From assembly GCF_006335015.1 (NCBI RefSeq), contig NZ_VDGT01000014.1, positions 62,001 through 126,000 of the forward strand: 64,000 nt of DNA, in the 5' to 3' direction. The DNA is from Streptomyces sedi (GTDB lineage: Bacteria; Actinomycetota; Actinomycetes; Streptomycetales; Streptomycetaceae). The first letter of the stretch is position 1, and every line of letters starts with the position of its first letter. Positions 44,201-50,509 of this stretch are shown here, piece by piece. The translations under genes were made by a program, and so were the position numbers. Below the pieces are notes generated by a model that was not told where the DNA came from, searched no databases, and saw nothing but the letters and a program-made list of their open reading frames with translations.

Positions 44201-45873
44201 AGGTCGGCGTCGGCGCCGACCTGCGCGCCGAGCAGGCCCGCGCCGAGGGCGACGAGTCGGCGGCCCGCGCCGCCCTCGACCGCCTGAGCAACAAGGTCCG
44301 CACCCGCGCCGCCCGCCTCCTGGACGACTCGGAGGGCGCCGACGGCCCGTCCCGCCGCGCCGCGGCGGAGCGCGCCGAGGCGCAGGTCCACGCGCTGGAG
44401 GGGCGTTCGGCCGCCGCCAGCGAGCGTCTTGGCCGGTTGCGCGGCGAGGCCGAGCGGCTGGCGCCGGCCGAGGGCGACGCCCACATCGCGCTGCCGGAGG
44501 ACCGCGTCCCCGAGGACGCGGCGCGCGCGGCCGAGCTGCTGCGCGCCGCCGAGGCCGAGCTGGCGGCCCGCGAGGAGGAGTTGGCCGAGGCCGAGACCGC
44601 CCACCGGGCCCTGGCCGAGCGGCACGCCCGCGCGGTGCGCGCCGCCGAGGGCTTCGCCGAGAGCGCCGCCCAGCTCGGCGACCAACTCCGCGACCCCGGC
44701 GAGGAGTCCGACGAGGCGCCGGCCGCCCCCGAGCCCTACCCCGGCGCCATCGACGAGGCCAGGTCGGCCGTCGGCGACGCCCGCCGGGCGCTGCGCGCCG
44801 CGGGCTCCGGGCTGGCCGCCGCCGAGTCCGCCGTGCGGGACGCCTGCGACCAGCTGGTGCGGCACGCCAACGCCAGCCGCTACGAGCAGGTCCGCACCCC
44901 GGCCCGCACCCAGATCAGGGAGCTGCCGGCCGCCGCCCTGCCGACCCACGCCGCGGCCTGGGCGGAGGCGTTCGCGCCCCGACTGCGCGTGCTGGGCGAC
45001 GAGTTGACCCAGCTGGAGCGGAACAGGGACGGCATCGTCGACCGGCTGCGCGGCCTCGTCGAGTCGGCGCTGGCCACCCTCCGCTCCGCGCAGCGGCTCT
45101 CCCGGCTGCCGGAGGGGCTGGGGGAGTGGTCGGGGCAGGAGTTCCTGCGCATCCGCTTCGACGAGCCCGACCAGGCCACGCTCACCGAGCGCCTGGGCGA
45201 GGTCGTCGACGAGGTGACCCGCGCCGCCGTCCGGAAGAACACGGACCTGCGCCGGGACGGCGTCTCCCTGCTGCTGCGCGGCACGCACGCGGCGATCAGC
45301 CCGGCGGGCGTGCGCGTGGAGATCCTCAAGCCGGACGCCGTGCTGCGCGCCGAGCGGGTGCCCGTCGGCCAGATGGGAGACGTCTTCTCCGGCGGCCAGC
45401 TGCTGACCGCCGCCATCGCCCTGTACTGCACGATGGCGGCGCTGCGCGGCAACGACCGGGGCCGCGACGGCCACCGGCACGCAGGGACGCTCTTCCTGGA
45501 CAACCCCATCGGCCGCGCCAACGCCACCTATCTGCTGGAGCTGCAACGCGCGGTCGCCGACGCCCTCGGCGTGCAACTCCTCTACACCACGGGCCTGTTC
45601 GACACGACGGCGCTGGCCGAGTTCCCCCTGGTCATCCGGTTGCGCAACGACGCGGACCTGCGCGCCGGGCTGAAGTACATCAGCGTCGAGGAACATCTGC
45701 GCCCCGGGTTGCCGCGCACCGACGAGGAGTCGGAGCCGGTGCACGGCGAGGTCACCGCCACCCGCGTCTACCGCAGGCCCAACACGTCCCAGTCGCCGGC
45801 GCCTTCGGAACCCTCCGTCCCCTCGGCGCCCGTCGAGGCGTCCGACGCGGGCGCGGCGCCGCCCCTGCCCTGA
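41230..45873 (+). CDS. SMC-like ATPase (MksB/JetC/MukB-like) with long coiled coil
   Basis: 1547 residues, ATG at 41230. Walker A is NGGGKS (65-70). An enormous Ala/Glu/Arg-rich coiled-coil region fills about 260-1290, interrupted near 620-760 by a non-coiled part that may be the hinge. The C-terminal head has an ABC-signature-like FSGGQ (about 1386-1390) and Walker B TLFLDNPIGRAN with Asp1424 followed by Asn1425 where SMC and ABC ATPases normally have the catalytic Glu. SMC complexes extrude DNA loops; Wadjet relatives (JetABCD) do so to cut plasmids through the JetD nuclease, but no JetD follows here. The 3' end overlaps the next, convergent gene by 106 bases. Confidence 0.88.
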   Translation: MYELSRVRLYSIGPAGARYADTVLDLRGVGAPVPEPAPAQADFFEDEPVGPPLRPAPAGVLFLENGGGKSVLLKLIFSVMLPGHRNTLGGASSGVLRKFLLADDCGHVALEWQHTRTGESVVVGKVSEWRGRQVSNDPRRFAEAWYSFRPGPGMSLDSLPVAESTALRRPESGDGSSGARGRRRTMKGFRDVLTETGRAYPNLDVVWEEIHERWIEHLGRLGLDPELFRYQREMNADEGEAAGLFAVKNDVDFTDLLLRAVTDPRDTDGLADLVHGFADKLGRRAELTAERDFTAGSVELLGRVTEAAGERESARSVHSAAEHRARGLTRRLTARAERERGLAAELAESADSGAEAVAAAEDARARAARITAELAFRHASLALAAAEQAATAQRRELTEARTRQAAWQAAETVLQHRAAADRAARVAAAIQEAERDAAPALAARSKAAAALVRALHTAAERGEATAAEHEERSAALVGQAQTAHRDATAAATEAQRARSEAEHLRQRFDEAEQEMAEAVRAGWLEDGPGADPAAAALAAADASRAAVAAFETARIAATGAAERAGELAGERASAELAAARAADAAQAAEAALAAERATAGSLATERRLAELLGVTEELTVADLDGNAETLAGLLDDSLETTERRLFSLRTEAADDARILAALGDGGLLPPGPDVLATVEFLGEHGVPALPGWRYLAQAVDPADHAAVLAARPELVDGVVITDVDSHARAREVLAEAALLPRSAVAVGTAAALLAPTPPPGGADSGIFLVPPNPAMHDERAADDERHALRARAGERDGDIRTLAARVTGDRALAARLASWRAGCPAGRLGELGATAERTAATAAEAEARLTALVAEADEAAVAATEATDARDARQEAAQRAGRAADALVGLASRLRERGRWRTRSRELAAEAADAEARAAELLNVAQTADEDRRAAQRAADDARRTAHALRAERAEVSGAPDDADLGARPGAETSLPALREAYRSASGLYEKVGVGADLRAEQARAEGDESAARAALDRLSNKVRTRAARLLDDSEGADGPSRRAAAERAEAQVHALEGRSAAASERLGRLRGEAERLAPAEGDAHIALPEDRVPEDAARAAELLRAAEAELAAREEELAEAETAHRALAERHARAVRAAEGFAESAAQLGDQLRDPGEESDEAPAAPEPYPGAIDEARSAVGDARRALRAAGSGLAAAESAVRDACDQLVRHANASRYEQVRTPARTQIRELPAAALPTHAAAWAEAFAPRLRVLGDELTQLERNRDGIVDRLRGLVESALATLRSAQRLSRLPEGLGEWSGQEFLRIRFDEPDQATLTERLGEVVDEVTRAAVRKNTDLRRDGVSLLLRGTHAAISPAGVRVEILKPDAVLRAERVPVGQMGDVFSGGQLLTAAIALYCTMAALRGNDRGRDGHRHAGTLFLDNPIGRANATYLLELQRAVADALGVQLLYTTGLFDTTALAEFPLVIRLRNDADLRAGLKYISVEEHLRPGLPRTDEESEPVHGEVTATRVYRRPNTSQSPAPSEPSVPSAPVEASDAGAAPPLP

Positions 45874-46187
45874 CGGCGCGCGGCCTTCCTCGCGGCCCGG
45901 CGCTCGGCGCGCCGGGCCCTGGCGTTGGCCCGCGCGACGCTGCTCGGCACGGAGACCACGCCGTTCCGCTGCCGCCAGGACTGCGAGGTCACCCAGATGT
46001 CCAGCACGGACCAGGTCGCCACCACCGCGCTGAGCAGTGTCGATATGGCCATCGGCAGCACCAGCCAGGAGCCCGCGAGCAACGCGAGCAGCATCACCAC
46101 CAGCTGGCAGAGCGTCAGGGCGATGATGATCACCGCGCGCACGGCTGCGGTGCGCACGGGATCGGGAAGTCGGGGTCTCGCATACAC
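45768..46187 (-). CDS. small two-helix membrane protein with basic tail
   Basis: 139 residues from GTG at 46187. Two hydrophobic helices (about 18-40 and 44-67) are followed by a basic ARANARARRAERRAARKAA stretch and a Gly/Ser/Glu-rich end. Function unknown; such basic tails often bind nucleic acid or lipid headgroups at the membrane. Its last 35 codons run antisense to the end of the SMC-like gene. The N-terminal text looks like a conserved streptomycete membrane protein, supporting it as real. Confidence 0.65.
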   Translation of the reverse strand: MYARPRLPDPVRTAAVRAVIIIALTLCQLVVMLLALLAGSWLVLPMAISTLLSAVVATWSVLDIWVTSQSWRQRNGVVSVPSSVARANARARRAERRAARKAARRQGRGGAAPASDASTGAEGTEGSEGAGDWDVLGLR

Positions 46188-46365
46188 GCCGCTGGGCCCC
46201 CTGCACGGTGAGATGCGCGGATATGTCCTCGGGTGACCATGGTAGAACGCCTTGCGCCTCCGCCGGCCACGGACCAGGATGAGGCGCCCACCGGGTCACC
46301 CCATCATGGCGGGAGTGCGCACCGGGCGGGCCCGCCGGCCTGACCGGTAGTAGGCTCGCGCTGTC

Positions 46366-46388
46366 GACACGTTGACACGTGGACACCC
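46366..46388. promoter_or_regulatory. 8-base-period direct repeats upstream of the sensor kinase gene
   Basis: GACACGT occurs at 46366 and 46374, with a partial GACACC at 46382. They lie 40-60 bases before the start codon in the 239-base divergent region and could be a regulator site. Confidence 0.35.
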
Positions 46389-46426
46389 ATCGCGTGCGGA
46401 GCGGCCGGGCACAGCAAGGGGAGGGT

Positions 46427-48832
46427 ATGCGCGTTCGCGGCAAGACGGTCCCACGCAGGGTCTGGACGCTGGTGTTGGTGCCGCTCCTGTCCCTGCTGCT
46501 GGTCTGGGCGTTCACCGCGGCGCTCACCGTCTCGGCGGCGCTCGACGCCACCGACTCCTCCTCCGCGGCCGACCGGCTCACCGCCCCCACCGAGGAGTTG
46601 ATAGCCGCCCTCCAGCGGGAGCGGCGCGACGCCGTCGTCTATCTCGCGGACCCCCGACGGGCCGACGCGCTCGACGCGTTGGACGCCGCCAGGGCCGAGA
46701 CCGGGGTCGCGCTGCGCCGGCTGTGGCGGGCCACCGACGACGCCGAGGGCGGCCTCGCGGGTGCGGCCGAGAGCCGACTCGCCACGCTGCGGCGGACGTT
46801 GGGCGAGCTGGACCGGCTGCGTGGCCAGACCGACAGCAACACCATCCCGCTCTCCGGCGCGTTGGACGCCTACAGCGACCTGACCGCCTCGGCGCTGCGC
46901 TTCCGCGCCGCGCTGCCCCCGGCGGAGAACGCCTCCGGCCAGCGCCACGCCAGCGCGGTCGCCGGGCTGCGCCAGGCCCGCGAGTTGATCTCCCAGGAGG
47001 ACGCGCTGGTCGCCGGCGTCCTGGGCACCGGCCGCGGCACGGAGACCGAACGCCGCGCGCTCACCGACCTGATAGCCGCCCGTAACGCGGTCTACGCCCA
47101 GTCCGTGCCCGACCTCCCGCTGGACGACCGGCAGAACCACGACGGCTTCTGGGACAGCGGCACCGCGCGCATCCTCGCCGAGGCGGAGCAGCAGCTGGCG
47201 GGCGATCTCGGCTCCCCGCTGCCGGGCCACTGGCAGCAGAGCACCTTCGACGTGCTGGAGGGCACCGGCGCGCTGATCGCCGAGGCCGACGGCCGGCTGG
47301 CCGACCGCCTCGACTCCTCCCACACCCCGCTGGTCGTCCGCGCGGTGCTGGCCGGCGGGTTCGGCCTGGCGCTGGTGGCGGGCGCGGCCTGGATCGCGGT
47401 GCGCGGGGCGCGTTCCCTCACCCGCGACCTGACCGACCTGGCCAGGGAGGCGACGGACGCGGCCGAGGTGCGGCTGCCCGGCGTCACGCGCCGCCTGGAG
47501 GCGGGTGAGCACGTCGACATGGAGACGGAGGCGCCCCGCCTGGAGTACGCCGAGGACGAGATAGGCCGTATCGGGCGCTCCCTGAACACCCTGCAACGCG
47601 AGGCCACCTCGGCGGCCGTCGAACGTTCCTACACCCGGCGCGGGGTCTCCGAGGTCTTCGTCAACCTGGCCCGCCGCAACCAGGTGCTGCTGCACCGCCA
47701 GCTCCAGCTGCTGGAGACGATGGAGCAGCGCAGCCAGGACAGCGAGGCCCGGGTGGACCTGGTCCGCCTGGACCACCTCAGCACCCGGATGCGCAGGAAC
47801 GCCGAGGGCCTGGTGATCCTCTCCGGCGCCGCGCCCGCCCGCCAGTGGCGCAAGCCGGAGCATCTGAGCGAGCTGGTGCGGGCCGCCGTCGACGAGATCG
47901 AGGACTTCGAACGTGTCGAGATCCGCCGCCTCCCACCGCTGGTGGTCGCTGGCGGCGCGGTCGCCGACCTGGTGCAGCTGGTGGCCGAACTCCTGGAGAA
48001 CGCCACGGTGTTCTCGCCCCCGCACACCGCGGTCCAGGTCTCGGGCGAGCGCGTTCCGCACGGCGTGACCCTGGAGATCCACGACCGGGGTCTCGGCATG
48101 ACGCCGGAGGCGCTGCGCGAGGCCAACCGGCGGCTGTCGGAGATCACCGAGTTCCAACTCTCCGACACCGACCGGATCGGGCTGTTCGTGGTGGCCAGGC
48201 TGGCCGAGCGGCACCACGTCAAGGTCGCGCTGCGCGAGTCACCCTACGGCGGCACCACCGCCGTCACCCTGATCCCCGGCGAACTGTTGTCGGAGGCCCC
48301 CGAGGGCGCGCCGGTGCGGGAGCGCCTCGCCTCGGGCGCGGGGCGGCCGGCGCTGCTGGACGGACCGGTGGACGGGCCGGTCGAGTTGGAGGCGGCGGTC
48401 GACCCCGAGGGCGACATCGGACGCCCCGCCGGCACCGAGGAGCACGCCGCCGAGCACCCGGGCGCCCGCCCGGCGCCCGGCGGGCGGCGCCACGCGGCGC
48501 CCGTGCTGGTCGCCGACCACGGCCGGCCGGTCCCGCCGCCACCCGAACGGGGCGGCGCGGGCGCCGGCGCGTCCGAACCCGAGCGCCCGGCGCGCGAGGG
48601 AGTGACGGGCGCCGGCCTGCCGCGCCGCGTGCGCCGCGCGGCGCCGGCGCCCGAGACCCCGGCGCGCGCCACCGGCGAGCCCGGCGGCCACCCCGACCCG
48701 GAGGCCGTGCCCGAGGTGGACGCCGACGAGCTGCGCAGCCGGCTGGCGGCACTGCAACGCGGCTGGCGGCGCGGCCGGCAGCAGACGGAGCCGGACGGGG
48801 AGGACGAGCCGCCGCCGGCCCCCACCCCCTGA
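46427..48832 (+). CDS. conservon-type (CvnA-like) sensor histidine kinase
   Basis: 801 residues, ATG at 46427 with AAGGGGAGGG upstream. One membrane helix near 11-35, a nitrate/nitrite-sensing-type extracytoplasmic region (about 45-300), a second helix (about 305-327), a HAMP-like part, a dimerisation region (SEVFVNLARRNQVLLHRQLQ) and a HATPase_c domain (about 470-620: LVAELLENATVFSPP; IHDRGLGMT; DRIGLFVVARLAERH). A Pro/Arg/Ala-rich tail follows (about 640-801). CvnA proteins work with CvnB, CvnC and the GTPase CvnD; here only a CvnB-like gene follows. Confidence 0.88.
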   Translation: MRVRGKTVPRRVWTLVLVPLLSLLLVWAFTAALTVSAALDATDSSSAADRLTAPTEELIAALQRERRDAVVYLADPRRADALDALDAARAETGVALRRLWRATDDAEGGLAGAAESRLATLRRTLGELDRLRGQTDSNTIPLSGALDAYSDLTASALRFRAALPPAENASGQRHASAVAGLRQARELISQEDALVAGVLGTGRGTETERRALTDLIAARNAVYAQSVPDLPLDDRQNHDGFWDSGTARILAEAEQQLAGDLGSPLPGHWQQSTFDVLEGTGALIAEADGRLADRLDSSHTPLVVRAVLAGGFGLALVAGAAWIAVRGARSLTRDLTDLAREATDAAEVRLPGVTRRLEAGEHVDMETEAPRLEYAEDEIGRIGRSLNTLQREATSAAVERSYTRRGVSEVFVNLARRNQVLLHRQLQLLETMEQRSQDSEARVDLVRLDHLSTRMRRNAEGLVILSGAAPARQWRKPEHLSELVRAAVDEIEDFERVEIRRLPPLVVAGGAVADLVQLVAELLENATVFSPPHTAVQVSGERVPHGVTLEIHDRGLGMTPEALREANRRLSEITEFQLSDTDRIGLFVVARLAERHHVKVALRESPYGGTTAVTLIPGELLSEAPEGAPVRERLASGAGRPALLDGPVDGPVELEAAVDPEGDIGRPAGTEEHAAEHPGARPAPGGRRHAAPVLVADHGRPVPPPPERGGAGAGASEPERPAREGVTGAGLPRRVRRAAPAPETPARATGEPGGHPDPEAVPEVDADELRSRLAALQRGWRRGRQQTEPDGEDEPPPAPTP

Positions 48833-48944
48833 GGACCGGCCCTCTGGGGACCCGCCCCTGGGGGACCCCGCCCCGAGAGCCGTCGCCCGCCCGCCACCGA
48901 GCCACGCGGCAACCGAAGAGACGTCAGACAGAAGGACAGGACGC

Positions 48945-49394
48945 ATGACCGTACCCGAGCCCACGCCCCCCGGCCCCGCCGAGCGGAAGGGCCAGCCGGC
49001 TGCCGAGTCCCTCGACCCCCTGCTGGACGAACTGGTGACGCGGGTGCCCGGCATCCGCCACGCCCTGCTGCTGGCCGCCGACGGCCTGGCGCGCGGGGCC
49101 TCCAGCGCCCTGGGCCGGGAGGACAGCGAGCAACTGGCCGCCGTCGCCTCCGGGTTCCACAGCCTGGCGCGCGGCGTCGGCCAGCACTTCGACACCGGGA
49201 CGGCCCGTCAGACGCTGGTCGAGCTGGACGAGGCGTTCCTGCTCGTGACGGCGGCCGGATCGGGCAGCGCGCTGGCCGTGCTGACGGACCCGGAGGCGGA
49301 GGTCGGTCAGGTCGCCTACGAGATGGCCATGTTGGTCAAACGCCTCGGCCCGCTGGTCGCCGTCCCGCCGCGCCGCCCTCGCACCACCCCCTGA
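48945..49394 (+). CDS. roadblock/LC7 domain protein (CvnB-like)
   Basis: 149 residues, ATG at 48945. The roadblock fold is evident (LDELVTRVPGIRHALLLAADGLARG; EQLAAVASGFHSLARG; FLLVTAAGSGSALAVL). CvnB proteins regulate the GTPase CvnD. The gene is 112 bases after the sensor kinase. The usual next genes, cvnC (DUF742) and cvnD (GTPase), are absent: the following gene is a peptidase on the other strand. Confidence 0.9.
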   Translation: MTVPEPTPPGPAERKGQPAAESLDPLLDELVTRVPGIRHALLLAADGLARGASSALGREDSEQLAAVASGFHSLARGVGQHFDTGTARQTLVELDEAFLLVTAAGSGSALAVLTDPEAEVGQVAYEMAMLVKRLGPLVAVPPRRPRTTP

Positions 49395-49468
49395 ACCGCC
49401 TTCCTCTCCGCACCGGAACCGGTACCGGGAGCGCTTTCGGCCCCTTTTGCCCGGGACTCGGCCACTGA

Positions 49469-49488
49469 TTGTCGCGAACGGGTGACAA
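49469..49488. other. inverted repeat TTGTC-N10-GACAA
   Basis: TTGTC at 49469-49473 and GACAA at 49484-49488 are perfect inverse copies in a locally AT-richer patch 75 bases after the roadblock gene. Not explained by flanking genes. Confidence 0.3.
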
Positions 49489-49581
49489 AGCCGGGGAAGG
49501 GGCGAACCAAGGTCGCGAAAGTGGCGTCCAGATACAGGGACGGCGGGTTCCGGGACCGACGGGGGTGGCTCCGGGACGCCG

Positions 49582-49606
49582 CCGTCACCGTTTTCGGCGG
49601 TGACGG
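49582..49606. terminator. hairpin terminator of the dipeptidase gene
   Basis: CCGTCACCG (49582-49590) and CGGTGACGG (49598-49606) form a perfect 9-base-pair stem around TTTTCGG, 25 bases beyond the stop of the minus-strand peptidase gene. Confidence 0.6.
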
Positions 49607-49630
49607 TCAACCACCCGCCGGCGTGCGCCC

Positions 49631-50362
49631 TCACCCGGTCCGCAACTCCTCCCGGTTGACGGGGAAGTCGAAGCGCCGGTCGGTGTGGGGCTCCTCGTCG
49701 AGGCTGAAGTGCCACCACTCCGTGTCGATCGGCGAGAACCCGCGCGCCTCCATCGCCTCCCGCAGCCGTTCCCTCGCGCGCCGCTGCCGCTCGTCGGGCT
49801 CGGTGGAGTCGGGGTGCGAGGCCGGGTCGAAGAAGTCGAAGCCGGTGCCCATGTCCACCTCGCGGCCCTCGGGGTCCAGCAGCGTCAGGTCGACGGTGCC
49901 GCCCCTGCTGTGGCCGGAATGCTCGGCGAGGTAGCCCTCGTCGAAGAGCCGCTCCTTGGGCACCCGCGGATAGAACTCCTCGCGCCGCTCGGTCGCCGAC
50001 GGGTCGTCGGCCCACCGCAGGAAGTGGTCCACGGCGCGCTGCGGCCGGTAGCAGTCGAAGACCCGCAGGCCGGAACCGTCCTCCCGTTCCAGGTCGCGCC
50101 GCACCCGTTCCAGGGCGCGTGCCGTCTCCTCGGCCAGCAGGCACTCGGCCTCCTCGTAGCCGTCGATCGGCTCGCCCACGAAGTTGTGGTCCCCGGCGTA
50201 CCGGATGTCCTGCTCGATCCCGGGCGCCACGTCGCGCAGCGCGACGAAGTCCGCCGGCGCGTGAGCCGACCGCTCCGGCGCGCGCGTCGGAGCGAGCACG
50301 CCGGCCAGGGCGGCCAGCGCCCCCACCGCCAGCACGGCGGTCACCACGCGAAGCAGGCGCAT
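49631..50362 (-). CDS. M15 family D-Ala-D-Ala dipeptidase (VanX-like)
   Basis: 243 residues, ATG at 50362. An N-terminal signal peptide (about 1-24, MRLLRVVTAVLAVGALAALAG) indicates export. The zinc site is intact: SGHSRGGTVDLTLLD (His and Asp ligands) and EWWHF (catalytic Glu and third His). VanX-type enzymes split D-Ala-D-Ala; secreted actinomycete members probably trim or recycle peptidoglycan. No vanR/S/H/A genes are nearby, so a resistance role is not indicated. Confidence 0.88.
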   Translation of the reverse strand: MRLLRVVTAVLAVGALAALAGVLAPTRAPERSAHAPADFVALRDVAPGIEQDIRYAGDHNFVGEPIDGYEEAECLLAEETARALERVRRDLEREDGSGLRVFDCYRPQRAVDHFLRWADDPSATERREEFYPRVPKERLFDEGYLAEHSGHSRGGTVDLTLLDPEGREVDMGTGFDFFDPASHPDSTEPDERQRRARERLREAMEARGFSPIDTEWWHFSLDEEPHTDRRFDFPVNREELRTG

Positions 50363-50509
50363 CCTTCAGCAGTACCAGGGCTCCGCACGCCCCGAAAGCC
50401 GGTGCGGGCGTTGGCCGGCCGTTCGGGTGCCGCCACACTGGTGCCGACCGTGGCGAGCTGAGATCGTCCCGGTAGCCCAGCGCCAGTGTCGTCGCCCACG
50501 GAGCCGCCC

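Noticed and set aside
38657..45873. Complete Wadjet plasmid-defence system
   Set aside because: No JetD-like nuclease gene follows and the Walker B differs, so only an SMC-type complex can be claimed.
43060..46590. Minus-strand frame of about 1176 codons opposite the SMC-like gene
   Set aside because: Repetitive Gly/Ala/Arg translation, antisense to a gene with Walker A and head motifs; an effect of third-position GC.
49631..50362. Vancomycin resistance locus
   Set aside because: Only a secreted VanX-like peptidase is present; vanH, vanA and regulators are missing.
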